Assembly (NCBI GenBank): GCA_016703895.1
Contig: JADJBE010000002.1
Span: 1-64,000, forward strand
Direction of reading: 5' to 3'
Length of the DNA stretch: 64,000 bases
Origin: Pseudomonadota bacterium
GTDB taxonomy: Bacteria; Pseudomonadota; Gammaproteobacteria; Steroidobacterales; Steroidobacteraceae
The notes under the pieces are model-generated. The model saw nothing but the letters and a program-made list of their open reading frames with translations. It did no database searches and was not told the DNA's origin. The position numbers were made by a program, and so were the translations under genes. Below are positions 36,182-45,314 of this stretch, piece by piece; position 1 is the first letter of the stretch; each line of letters opens with the position of its first letter.

Positions 36182-38239
36182 CTACTGCTTCGCGTAATCG
36201 ACCGAAAGGAACGCGCTGCGCCCGCGCGCCGGGAAGTAGCGATAGTCGCCAAAGGCGAAATCGGCACGGTCAGCATAGTCTCGATCAAGCAGGTTTTCGA
36301 CGCGGACCTGTAAGCGCCAGTCCTTGTCCAGACGCCATCCGACGCTGGTGCCTATCACGGTGTGGCCGGGATAGGTGGCCGTGTTCGCGGCATCTAGGTA
36401 GTACTGGCCCAGAAATCTCACGTTCAATGCAAGCTGCAGCGCGTCGCGCGGCTGCCAGTCAATCGACAGAGCATGGATGTGGCGCGGTGCACTGTCGATT
36501 TCATTGCCTGCCTCGATGGTTTCGCCGGCCTCGATAAGGCGCGTAAACGCATAGTCATGGTGAGCGAACGTGCCCGCGGCGGACAGAGTAAGCGCGTCGG
36601 TCGGCTGCCAGCGCCACTCGTATTCCAAACCTCGATGACGGGTTTTCCCGGCGCTGATATTGAAGCCGTCCGCATCGCGCAGGATGACGTTGCGCTTGCG
36701 CATTTGATACACGGCGAGGCGTAAGCTGCCGCGTTCTATCGCGTGTTTGACGCCGAGTTCCAGCGAGTCGAGCCGCTCCGAATCGAGCTGCGCAATGTTC
36801 TGCTGGCGTTGCAAGCGATACAGCTCAGTCATCTCAGGCGGCCGAAAACCACGGTTGGCAAGTGCGTAGACGCTGGTGCGCGGTGTCCACCGCCACAGCG
36901 CTTCGAACTTCGGCGACCAGTTGGCAAAGCTGTCGCGTCGGTCAGCAGGACGCGAATACAGACAACCAGAAACGCCACAGCTGAAGCCATTCTCATCCGT
37001 GTTGCCGGCCAGCATGCGATTGTCGTAGTCGTAGCGCGTGTCATCGGCGCGAATACCCGTCGACAGGCGCAGTGCTGGGGTTGCCTGCCAGTCCAGCGAC
37101 AGTGCCGCGCCTGTTGTTAGTGCGGCAACTTGATAGTCGTACTGCAGGCCAGCAGGGCGAATGGCACGAGCCGCGGGTGTGCCGTCGATGGCGGGCCCTG
37201 GCTGGTTCTGCACGAGCGCGGCATCCGCCCAATCGATATCCACGGCAGCAGTCCAGGTCAGGCGCTCGCGCAGCGCGCGGCTGGTCGAGGCACCCGCTGC
37301 GAGGCTTGATTGCTCATTAATTTCAATCGGCTTGCCGAGCAGAAAGTGCTGCGAAAACTCCATCCAGGATCGGCGGGCGGCGAAGTAGACGAAGTCCCGG
37401 CACTGAGGGCAAGATTCGCGCGCGTACGCAATCGAAAACCGCGAACTCCAGGCATCCCGAAAGGCTTCGGGGTTCGGATTGGCGCGCGCGACCGCGCGGT
37501 CCAGATAGCTGTCGCGGCCGCGTATGAAGCCAGCCGTTTCCTGATTGAGGACGGTGCCGGCCGCACGCACCGTCAGCGTCCCACTGGCCAGCGGTCGTTC
37601 GAGCGCCAGGTTCAGCTTGGCTTCGTCGAGTCCGGAGTCCGCTCGAAAGCCGCCGTCGTGTGTTGCAACCCCATACATGCCTAGCGACGTGACACCGGTC
37701 CGCGTGCTGAGCGCCGTCGTCAGTCGTCGAAAATTGTCTGCTCCCGTTTGCAACCCCGCGGCAGCCGCCGGCAGTTCGCGGGGCCGCGGCGAGAGCACGT
37801 TGACGATACCGTGCACAGCGTTGGCGCCGTAACTGATCGGTCCCGGCCCACGCAAGACTTCGATCGCGCTGGCCTGTTCGTAATTCAGCTCGAACAGTCC
37901 GTTCACGTTGCAAAAGCCAACTGGGCGAATCGGGATACTGTCTTCGAGAAACAAGAATGCACCGCAGGACCCTGGGCCTGTCAGCACCGGCGAACGGATG
38001 GCGGTCAGACTCTCCGCGCCGCTGCCGCGTTGAATCTCAACGCCAGCAACTTGATTCAGCGCGTCGGCCTGATGGTGTGCGCCGAGGATTGCGAGCGCAT
38101 TGGCATCCAGCCGGCTGATGCTGCCGGCGACGTCCTGCGTGCCGGTCGCGACGCGTCCAGCGGTGACCACGACTTCGTCGGCGACAGTCACAATGGGAAA
38201 GATGGCCACCAGTACGACGGCGGCGATGGATCGACGCAT
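36182..38239 (-). CDS. TonB-dependent outer-membrane receptor
   Basis: The 685-residue receptor has a signal peptide (MRRSIAAVVLVAIFPIVTVA), a short TonB box region (DEVVVTAGR), the plug (ALNQVAGVEIQRGSG, then AIEVLRGPGPISYGANAVHGIVNV) and a barrel with the C-terminal RVENLLDRDYAD motif. Two Cys residues flank GAFLFLEDSIPIRPVGF in the plug. It imports an unknown large or scarce ligand. The protein ends SVDYAKQ, without the usual terminal aromatic residue. It is divergent from the PlpD-like gene. Confidence 0.9.
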   Translation of the reverse strand: MRRSIAAVVLVAIFPIVTVADEVVVTAGRVATGTQDVAGSISRLDANALAILGAHHQADALNQVAGVEIQRGSGAESLTAIRSPVLTGPGSCGAFLFLEDSIPIRPVGFCNVNGLFELNYEQASAIEVLRGPGPISYGANAVHGIVNVLSPRPRELPAAAAGLQTGADNFRRLTTALSTRTGVTSLGMYGVATHDGGFRADSGLDEAKLNLALERPLASGTLTVRAAGTVLNQETAGFIRGRDSYLDRAVARANPNPEAFRDAWSSRFSIAYARESCPQCRDFVYFAARRSWMEFSQHFLLGKPIEINEQSSLAAGASTSRALRERLTWTAAVDIDWADAALVQNQPGPAIDGTPAARAIRPAGLQYDYQVAALTTGAALSLDWQATPALRLSTGIRADDTRYDYDNRMLAGNTDENGFSCGVSGCLYSRPADRRDSFANWSPKFEALWRWTPRTSVYALANRGFRPPEMTELYRLQRQQNIAQLDSERLDSLELGVKHAIERGSLRLAVYQMRKRNVILRDADGFNISAGKTRHRGLEYEWRWQPTDALTLSAAGTFAHHDYAFTRLIEAGETIEAGNEIDSAPRHIHALSIDWQPRDALQLALNVRFLGQYYLDAANTATYPGHTVIGTSVGWRLDKDWRLQVRVENLLDRDYADRADFAFGDYRYFPARGRSAFLSVDYAKQ

Positions 38240-38282
38240 GCCGGAACTCTACCGCATTCGGTTGGGCTGGTATCCTGTCGAT

Positions 38283-40583
38283 GTGACAGTTGTCCAGGCC
38301 GACCAGCATCCAAGGTTCTCGCGTCGCAGCTCGTGCCTCGTGCTGCTGGCTGTGGTCTTGCTGGTATTTGGCTTGGCGCCTGCGGTCACTGTTGCCCAGG
38401 CCACCGGCGTGCAGTCTGGCGGCGCGCCGCAACGACTACGAGTTGGCTTGGTCCTCTCCGGCGGTGGCGCGCGCGGCGCGGCTCATATTGGTGTCTTGAA
38501 GGTTCTCGAGCAGCTGCGCATCCCGGTAGATGCGGTCGTGGGCACCAGCATGGGCGCGGTGGTTGGCGGGCTCTACGCCAGTGGGCTGTCTGCCAGCGAG
38601 ATCGAGCGGGTGATGGAATCGCTCGACTGGGAAGACGCTTTTCGGGACAGTCCACCGCGCGCGGCGGTTGGATTTCGACGCAAGTTGGAAGATCAGAATT
38701 TCCTGATCAACTTCCCGCTCGGACTACGTGGCCGCGAGTTCCTCGTGCCGCGCGGCTTGATTCAGGGCCAGAAGCTCAATCAGAGTTTGCGTGCGTTGAC
38801 GATGCCGGTCGCGCGGATCCGTGACTTCGACCAGTTTCCAACCCGGTTTCGCGCGGTGGCGACCGATCTGGAACTCGGTGAGTCGGTCGCGCTCCGCAGT
38901 GGCGACCTGACGAGTGCCATGCGCGCCAGTCTGTCGGCTCCCGGTGTCTTTACGCCGGTGGAGATTGACGGCCGATTGTTGGTCGACGGCGGCATCTCAG
39001 ACAATCTGCCGATCGGGATTGCACAGGCGCTTGATGTAGACGTGTTGATCGTCGTGGACGTGGGCTTCGCGCCGCAGCCGCGCAACAGTCTCAACTCGGT
39101 GGCGGCGATCTCCAATCAGATGATCGCCATCATGATGCGCCAGAATGCCGCCGCACAGCGGCGTCTGTTGCGGCCGACGGATATCCTCATCGACCCGGCT
39201 CTGGCGGACTTTTCATCGTTCGACTTCACACGGCTGGCGCGCGCGATCAACATTGGTGAGAGCGCCGCCCGTGACGCGATACCGCGACTCATTGCGTTGA
39301 CGCAGCCCGAGGAGCAGTACCGTGTCTGGCTGGCGGCGCGCGAGCGCCTGCGGGCGCAACAACCGCCTGCCATCGAGTTCGTGCAAATAACGCCGGGCTC
39401 CGAGCGCTACGCTAAGCCACTCAACGAACTGTTCGCGGCGCACGTTGGCAAGTCCGCAGACGCAGGTCGCTTGGCACAATCGGTCGAGCGACTGTACGGC
39501 CAGGGCAACCTCGAGACGCTCGACTACGAGGTGGTTCCCGCTGCCGACGCTGACGCTACTGTCGCCGATCGCTATGGCCTCGCATTGACTGCGCGGCGTA
39601 ACTCCTGGGGTCCTAACTACCTGCGCTTCGGGCTGAACCTCCAGGATGACTTCGAGGGCGACACCTCGTTCAATGCTGCGGCGCGCATTACCTTGGCTGA
39701 GATTACCAAGGCGGGTGGCGAGTGGGTCTGGGACTTCCAGATTGGCGAGTCGCCGCGGTTGTCGACCGAGATCTACCTGCCAGTGGGTTATCAGTCACGT
39801 TGGTTTGTGATGCCACACGGTCAGTTCCGCATTCGAAATGTGCCCGTGATTGAAGATGACGAGCGTGTAGCCGAGTTCCGTGTACGCAGCGCCGACTACG
39901 GCCTCGACTTCGGCCGGGAGTTCAGCAATTGGGGCGAACTGCGTGCCGGTGTGCGTCGCGAACAAGGTACCTCGCGTGTTCGGATTGGTGATCAGACCCA
40001 GCCCGTCACTCGTTTCGATAGTAGCGACGTCTTCGCTGGCTTCCGCGTAGACCGGCTCGACGATGTCAATTTTCCGCGCAGTGGCCAGTCGCTGTCGATC
40101 AACTGGCGAGGTGAGCGCGAGAGCCTGGGTGCCGACAACACGGCTGACTACGTGACCTTCGACTGGCTCGGTGCCCGATCCTATGGGCGCAATACCGCCG
40201 TCCTATGGACCTCCGCCGGCACGCGGCTCGATGCTGACACGGACGATATCCGGTCTTACTATTCGCTCGGCGGCTTTCTGAATCTTTCAGGTCTGCAGCG
40301 TGAATCGCTGAGCGGCCCGCACTTTGCAATCGCGCGCGCCTTGTATCTGCGCCAGATCGGGCGCGGCGGCGAGGGCATTCTGAATCTGCCGGCCTATCTT
40401 GGAGCGTCGTTTGAAATGGGCAACGTCTGGCAACGTCGCAGTGACATCGGTTTTGATGAGACCCGCAAGCAGGGTAGTGTGTTTCTCGGACTGGATACGC
40501 TGGTTGGCCCGGTATATATCGGCAGTGGCCTTGGCGAAAAGGGCGAGTCGGCGTTCTATCTATTTCTGGGACGAACGTTTTAA
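38283..40583 (+). CDS. patatin-like phospholipase fused to POTRA/outer-membrane barrel (type Vd autotransporter, PlpD-like)
   Basis: The 766-residue protein has a signal peptide, then a patatin domain: oxyanion loop SGGGARGAAHIGVLKVLE, the nucleophile Ser in GTSMG (near residue 90), and the Asp of the DGG triad motif (LVDGGISDNLP, near 234). A POTRA-like segment follows, then a 16-strand-type barrel ending in LGRTF with a terminal Phe. This order is that of PlpD/FplA, which display or release a lipase. GTG 38283 gives a normal-length signal region; ATG 38238 is in frame but would abut the divergent receptor gene and lengthen the leader. There is no separate translocator gene, as expected for type Vd. 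Confidence 0.87.
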   Translation: MTVVQADQHPRFSRRSSCLVLLAVVLLVFGLAPAVTVAQATGVQSGGAPQRLRVGLVLSGGGARGAAHIGVLKVLEQLRIPVDAVVGTSMGAVVGGLYASGLSASEIERVMESLDWEDAFRDSPPRAAVGFRRKLEDQNFLINFPLGLRGREFLVPRGLIQGQKLNQSLRALTMPVARIRDFDQFPTRFRAVATDLELGESVALRSGDLTSAMRASLSAPGVFTPVEIDGRLLVDGGISDNLPIGIAQALDVDVLIVVDVGFAPQPRNSLNSVAAISNQMIAIMMRQNAAAQRRLLRPTDILIDPALADFSSFDFTRLARAINIGESAARDAIPRLIALTQPEEQYRVWLAARERLRAQQPPAIEFVQITPGSERYAKPLNELFAAHVGKSADAGRLAQSVERLYGQGNLETLDYEVVPAADADATVADRYGLALTARRNSWGPNYLRFGLNLQDDFEGDTSFNAAARITLAEITKAGGEWVWDFQIGESPRLSTEIYLPVGYQSRWFVMPHGQFRIRNVPVIEDDERVAEFRVRSADYGLDFGREFSNWGELRAGVRREQGTSRVRIGDQTQPVTRFDSSDVFAGFRVDRLDDVNFPRSGQSLSINWRGERESLGADNTADYVTFDWLGARSYGRNTAVLWTSAGTRLDADTDDIRSYYSLGGFLNLSGLQRESLSGPHFAIARALYLRQIGRGGEGILNLPAYLGASFEMGNVWQRRSDIGFDETRKQGSVFLGLDTLVGPVYIGSGLGEKGESAFYLFLGRTF

Positions 40584-40613
40584 GGTTGAGTCTGTTAACT
40601 GCGCGCCTACTAC

Positions 40614-40880
40614 CTAGAGCCTCTTGCTCTGATCGAGGCGTTCGATCTTGTCGAAAGCCAGCGCCGGCTGGTCGCCCGTGCGTGAATACTCGTGTTTGCG
40701 GCTCATTTCGGCGAGCGACGAATCGCGCTCGTCGCCAGTGGCAAACCAATGTAAGCGGTTCCAGTCCGCGCCCAGCAAATTCCGAAACGGATCGCCCGGC
40801 CGCAAGCTCACGCGGATACCGTAAGGCTTGGGCGTCGTCAGCGGTTGTTTGCGCAGGTTGTGACTGTGATAAATCGCCAT
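40614..40880 (-). CDS. conserved small hypothetical protein
   Basis: A soluble protein of 88 residues, starting MAIYHSHNLRKQPLTTPKPYGIR and carrying GDPFRNLLGADWNRLHWFATGDERD. I do not recognise a domain. The ATG at 40880 gives a compact protein; the frame extends to 40931. It follows the kinase gene after 54 bases on the same strand, so a shared transcript is likely. Small hypothetical proteins starting this way are, as far as I recall, found in related gammaproteobacteria. Confidence 0.65.
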   Translation of the reverse strand: MAIYHSHNLRKQPLTTPKPYGIRVSLRPGDPFRNLLGADWNRLHWFATGDERDSSLAEMSRKHEYSRTGDQPALAFDKIERLDQSKRL

Positions 40881-40934
40881 TGGTCGTGTCCGTTTGCCGG
40901 GATTGCTGCAGCGTACGGACGGACGCGCCAAAGT

Positions 40935-41621
40935 TCAATGGAGCTGAGTCGCGGTTGCGGGCAGTTTACAGCTGACGGTCCCCGGCACCTCCCGATCGGC
41001 CCAATGCAACAAGCGGCGCGTGATGAAAATGTACAGGCGCTTGCCGGTTGCCATCCAGATGCGAGCGGGCCAGGAGCGGGTCGCAAGAATACGTCGCTCG
41101 CGGTTGGTTAGATTGTCGGGCAGATACGTACGCTTGTGTTTCAGCAGGTGGCGCAGATCGTCGTGGGCCAGTGCTCGAAACAGTCTGCCGCGGCGCCGGA
41201 CGGTCATGGCGAGCTGAAAATCGACCAGTGCCGGTCCTTGCGGCGTGACTAGCCAATTTGGCTCCTTGGCGAGGTCGTTGTGCACGACTCGCTGGGTATG
41301 CAGGCGTCGCAACATGCGCATAGCCGCACGGAAATAGGCGCTGTCGTGCGGGCGAGCAGTCTGCATCGGCTCGCCCGGTAGCCAGTCCCGCTCGAGAACT
41401 CGCCCGTCAAAGCGGTGCAGTCGGGGTATGCCGGGCAGCTGGTCGAGTCGCGCCAGTGCGCGTGCCTCGCGGCGTGCGAGCGAGACGGCCAGTGGGCGTG
41501 TCCACCAGCGCGCCGTGCGGGTGTCGCGCCTGACGAATGGGCGCGCGTCGCGATCAGTGGGCAATTCGAGTGTGACCGTGCCAAACAGGTCGCGTTTCAG
41601 CAGCCGCTGTGTCACCGCCAA
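40935..41621 (-). CDS. small protein/LPS-kinase-like (RIO-type fold) enzyme
   Basis: The 228-residue protein has the kinase-fold catalytic loop HNDLAKEPNWLV (HxDxxxxN type) and a DFG-equivalent ALVDFQLAM about 20 residues later. The glycine-rich loop is not obvious, as in RIO and lipopolysaccharide-core kinases. It might phosphorylate a sugar or lipid of the envelope, or a protein. The start overlaps the acyltransferase stop by 10 bases, so the two are probably co-translated. Confidence 0.72.
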   Translation of the reverse strand: MAVTQRLLKRDLFGTVTLELPTDRDARPFVRRDTRTARWWTRPLAVSLARREARALARLDQLPGIPRLHRFDGRVLERDWLPGEPMQTARPHDSAYFRAAMRMLRRLHTQRVVHNDLAKEPNWLVTPQGPALVDFQLAMTVRRRGRLFRALAHDDLRHLLKHKRTYLPDNLTNRERRILATRSWPARIWMATGKRLYIFITRRLLHWADREVPGTVSCKLPATATQLH

Positions 41622-43531
41622 TCACCGCGTAACTCGGCGACCTTGACTTGCAGCATCGTTGCCGACGCAGCTTGTGGCGCAACGGTAGGCCCGGCAACGA
41701 GTTCGATCCGCGACCAGAAGCGCCGCGGCCAGCGGCGCATCGCCGCGCCGGCGCGGCGACTGAAGAAGCTGCCCCACAGGCCGCGCAGTGCCAGTGGTAC
41801 GACCGGCACCTGGCGCCGTGCGAGTATCCGTTCGACGCCACCGCGAAACACGTTCAGGTCACCGCTAGTCGTTAGTTTACCCTCGGGGAAAATACAAACG
41901 ACTTCACCCGCCGCAAGCTCCGCGTCGATCCGTTCGAACGCCTGGTTGAGCAACTGCTCATCCTCGTGCGCCGGCGCGATGGGGATAGCGCGTGCCGTAC
42001 GGAAGATAAAGCGCAAGACGGGTGTGCGAAAAATACGGTGGTCCATCACGAAGCGCACCGGCCGGCGCACACTGCCGCCGATCACGAGCGCATCCATCAA
42101 GCTGACGTGGTTGCTGACCAGCAGCACGGGTCCGGATTCAGGGATGTTGTCGAGCGCGCGCGTGCGGATGCGATACAGCACATTGATGAGTATCCAGGTC
42201 AGGAACCGCATCAGGAATTCAGGCACCAGAGTATAGATATAGGTCGCCACGCCGACGTTGAGTACAGCGGCAAAGATGAAGAGCTGCGGAATCGTGAGTC
42301 CTGCCTCCAACCAGAGGATCGCACCGACTGAGGCCGCCACCATGAAGGCGGCGTTCAAGACGTTGTTGGCGGCAATGATCCGAGCGCGCTCGGCGGCCGC
42401 GCTGCGCTGCAGGACCAGCGCATAGAGGGGGACGATGAACAGACCGCCGGAGATGCCGATCAGCAAGCAGTCGAGCACGACACGGGTGCCACTGCCAACC
42501 GCGAGGAAGGTTCGCCAGTCCATCAGGGCGCCGCTGCCGGCCAGAGGCTGCGCAAAGTAGAGATCCAGCACAAACCACGACAGGCCGATCGACCCAAGGG
42601 GCACCAGGCCGATTTCAACCTTGTGCCCCGAGAGCTTCTCGCAGCCCAGCGACCCGATCGCCATGCCGACAGAAAACGAAGCTAACAGAACCAAGTAAAC
42701 GGATTCGTCGCCGACCAAAACACTGCGCGCATAGACCGGCAACTGTGCCAGGAGCAGCGCACCGACGAGCCAGAACCAGGAAATGCCCAAGATCGACAGA
42801 AACACGGTGCGATTGGCGCGTGCGAGGCGGAGCAAGTCCCACGTCGCAGTTAGCGGATTTAAGTGTACGGTAAGCAACGGCGCGGTCGCGGCGGCGATGG
42901 GGATCGCACGCGAGGCGAGCCAGCCCGCGATCGCAAGGGTAACAACCACCGCCGCCGCAAGGTGGCGGCCGAATTCTCCGGCCGCGGCGATCAGGCCACC
43001 CACGATCGTTCCCAGCAGGATCGCGAGGAAGGTACCGGTATCGACCAGTGCATTGCCACCCACAAGCTCGGTCTCATGCAGATGTTGCGGCATCAACGAG
43101 TACTTGAGCGGGCCGAACGCGGCCGACTGGGCGCCGAGCAGGAACATGATCCCTAACAGAGCCGCGACGCTATCGAACCAAAAGGCGACTGCCGCCGCCA
43201 GCATCAACACCACTTCAGCGACCTTGATCTGGCGGATCAGCCGGGACTTTTCGTATTTGTCAGCTAACTGTCCGGCGAGCGCCGAAAACAAAAAGAAGGG
43301 CAGGATGAACAAGGCCTGCGCGACATTGGCCAGTAGTGAGACCCGGTCATTGTCGCTGGCGACCGCCGCGCCGTAGGCGATCGAAACCACGAGCGCGTTG
43401 CGGAACACGTTGTCGTTGAAGGCGCCGAGGAACTGCGTCAGGAAGAATGGCAGGAAGCGGCGCGTGGCGAGCAGCCCGAACTGCGATCGCTCGGTCAGAG
43501 GCACAGACGACTGTGGCTCACCACCGCTCAT
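41612..43531 (-). CDS. MFS (LplT-like) transporter fused to PlsC-type acyltransferase
   Basis: The 639-residue fusion has a roughly twelve-helix MFS domain at 1-410 (FFLTQFLGAFNDNVFRNALVV at the start, typical of LplT lysophospholipid flippases). A PlsC acyltransferase domain follows, with NHVSLMD (HX4D motif, near 472) and FPEGKLT (near 550). In E. coli LplT and Aas are separate, and Aas carries an AMP-binding part that is absent here. It probably flips a lysolipid inward and reacylates it. The kinase gene overlaps its 3' end. Confidence 0.87.
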   Translation of the reverse strand: MSGGEPQSSVPLTERSQFGLLATRRFLPFFLTQFLGAFNDNVFRNALVVSIAYGAAVASDNDRVSLLANVAQALFILPFFLFSALAGQLADKYEKSRLIRQIKVAEVVLMLAAAVAFWFDSVAALLGIMFLLGAQSAAFGPLKYSLMPQHLHETELVGGNALVDTGTFLAILLGTIVGGLIAAAGEFGRHLAAAVVVTLAIAGWLASRAIPIAAATAPLLTVHLNPLTATWDLLRLARANRTVFLSILGISWFWLVGALLLAQLPVYARSVLVGDESVYLVLLASFSVGMAIGSLGCEKLSGHKVEIGLVPLGSIGLSWFVLDLYFAQPLAGSGALMDWRTFLAVGSGTRVVLDCLLIGISGGLFIVPLYALVLQRSAAAERARIIAANNVLNAAFMVAASVGAILWLEAGLTIPQLFIFAAVLNVGVATYIYTLVPEFLMRFLTWILINVLYRIRTRALDNIPESGPVLLVSNHVSLMDALVIGGSVRRPVRFVMDHRIFRTPVLRFIFRTARAIPIAPAHEDEQLLNQAFERIDAELAAGEVVCIFPEGKLTTSGDLNVFRGGVERILARRQVPVVPLALRGLWGSFFSRRAGAAMRRWPRRFWSRIELVAGPTVAPQAASATMLQVKVAELRGDWR

Positions 43532-43607
43532 CAGATCTCACGCCTTGATCGAGCATCGGGCGCGACGACGCTTCGACCGTCGATGCTGAAGCGCAGCGAG
43601 TTTGGGC

Positions 43608-44210
43608 TCATGGCAGTGCTACCAGCTTGGGCGTCAGGCCGGCGAGTCGCAGGCTGGCCGCGCCATCGATCATTGCAAACAGCAACAACATCGCACCGGC
43701 GTCGAGAAAAGCCTTCCAGAAGATCCCGGGTCGTAACGAAACCTGCTCCGGGACGCGGTAAGAATCAAATCGCGGTCGCCAGCGGTCTGTGGTCGATGTG
43801 TAGCGCGGCCAGTCGGCGGCAAACTGTTGTGCCAGGAACCGTTCTTCGGCGCGCGCAGCTCGCGCCAGCAGGGCTGCGATCAATACGACGGTGATCGCGC
43901 CGAGCAGCAGACTGCGGGTGGCGAGCGCCAGGCCACAAGCAGCGACGAAAGACAGCGCGTAGAGCGGATGCCGCACAATCGAATAAGGGCCAACTTGAAC
44001 CAGTGCCGCATCCTTCTGGCCAGCGATGAACGTCGAGCACCAGATTCTCCCGAGGCAAGCAAACGCAACCAGCAGCAAGCCGATGGCGCGTAACGCGATA
44101 TCAGCCGCTGGGCTCACGGCGGTGGCGCCGACGAACGGGGTCGCAAACAACAGCAACAGATAAGCGAGCAGGGTAGCCCGCAGGCGCGGGGTGCTGGCAG
44201 ATTGGGTCAT
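43608..44210 (-). CDS. isoprenylcysteine carboxylmethyltransferase (ICMT/PEMT-like) family membrane protein
   Basis: The 200-residue polytopic protein has the family signature GPYSIVRHPLYALSFVAACG near residue 75 and ERFLAQQFAADWPRYTSTTDRWRP toward the end. Relatives methylate lipids or isoprenoid chains with SAM. Its substrate is unknown. It lies 76 bases before the MFS-acyltransferase gene on the same strand, so it could be the first gene of this lipid cluster. Confidence 0.83.
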   Translation of the reverse strand: MTQSASTPRLRATLLAYLLLLFATPFVGATAVSPAADIALRAIGLLLVAFACLGRIWCSTFIAGQKDAALVQVGPYSIVRHPLYALSFVAACGLALATRSLLLGAITVVLIAALLARAARAEERFLAQQFAADWPRYTSTTDRWRPRFDSYRVPEQVSLRPGIFWKAFLDAGAMLLLFAMIDGAASLRLAGLTPKLVALP

Positions 44211-44345
44211 CTAGGCCGCAGTCTACCCGTGAGTCGCCGCCATTGCGCCCCCAGACTCCCGTGCAACAGCGCGACCTGCCCTGTGGAGCTAACAGCGGTA
44301 GGGCTCCATACCGGGCGTCACCTCAGTAACGCTGGCGGCAGACGC
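44211..44345. other. intergenic region
   Basis: These 135 bases between the ICMT-like start and the SYLF stop hold no gene or clear hairpin that I can support. Confidence 0.4.
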
Positions 44346-45212
44346 TTAGCGCGGTGGTTCGGTCCCGGGCGCCGGGTCCGCCATCGGGAAGGTCGTGGCC
44401 CCGCCATTGTCGCCCGGCGCATTGCCGGCTGGTGGCGCGCCGCCGTCCATCGGCGCGGCGGTCGCTGCCGGCGCTGCAGTGGATTGCGGCGCTGGTGTGG
44501 TGGTAGCGGTGCTGAGTTGCACCGCGCGCAGGAAACGGCGCGCCGAATCCGCATCGGTCGAGACCTGCGCCGTGATGATGTCGGTAGCAGAGGCGCGCTG
44601 CTTGTAAAAACGCTTGTTAGCACGGCCATCGATCGTGAGTGCGGTGCCATCGAGTGCGAGACCTGCGAATAGTCCACGGGCACGCGAGTACGAGTACACC
44701 TCGGCCGTGAAGGAGGCGTCCGTGCTGGCCGAGGCTTGGCGACCCACTGGCCCGGCTGCGACGGCGGCATCGGCACCCAGTGTCAGTTTGCCGTCGGTGA
44801 TGCCCTCGATGCCGCGCCGGGTGGTGAACACCAGTATGACGTCGATGGCTTGCACACCGATCTGCCAACCGAAGCTGCCGCCTGCTACCTGAATGAAGAC
44901 CGGATTGGTGAAACGCCCATCTTTGTCGCGCACCACCAGTACGCCGCGGCCGAATTTGGCGCCGAGGCCGAGGCCACCTTTGACTACGTTGGGAATGACG
45001 GCGATGCCATAGGCTCGCTCCAACAGGCGCTCGGGGACAAACTGATCGCGCGACAACCGGGATTCCTCGAGTACACCGGCCGCTTCGATCAGGCGGGCTT
45101 CCTCGCGTGCGCTCGATTGCGCGGACGCGACCGGCACAGTGACGCAAGCGACGAGCGCGAGCAGTGTAGCGGCAGAAACAGGGCCGGAAAAACGACCAGC
45201 AAATCGAAACAT
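44346..45212 (-). CDS. SYLF (YSC84) domain lipid-binding exported protein
   Basis: The 288-residue protein has a signal peptide (RFAGRFSGPVSAATLLALVA, then VTVPVASAQ) and a SYLF domain with AYGIAVIPNVVKGGLGLGAKFGRGVLVVR and SFGWQIGVQAIDVILVF. SYLF proteins bind phosphoinositides or other lipids. Its Ala/Pro/Thr-rich C-terminal tail is disordered. I chose ATG 45212, which has AAGGAG ten bases before it, over the open frame to 45233. It is divergent from apbE. Confidence 0.87.
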   Translation of the reverse strand: MFRFAGRFSGPVSAATLLALVACVTVPVASAQSSAREEARLIEAAGVLEESRLSRDQFVPERLLERAYGIAVIPNVVKGGLGLGAKFGRGVLVVRDKDGRFTNPVFIQVAGGSFGWQIGVQAIDVILVFTTRRGIEGITDGKLTLGADAAVAAGPVGRQASASTDASFTAEVYSYSRARGLFAGLALDGTALTIDGRANKRFYKQRASATDIITAQVSTDADSARRFLRAVQLSTATTTPAPQSTAAPAATAAPMDGGAPPAGNAPGDNGGATTFPMADPAPGTEPPR

Positions 45213-45314
45213 CGTGACGAACTCCTTTGACAAGCGCCCCCGATACGCGGGGCAGCACGATCACTTGTGCTGTGCAGTCTAACTTATTGCGCTGCGCGCG
45301 GTCATAATCTGCAT

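Noticed and set aside
40606..40635. Short inverted repeat AGAGC-CTCTT-GCTCT near the PlpD-like and small-protein stops
   Set aside because: The stem is only five bases, overlaps coding sequence and has no T-run.
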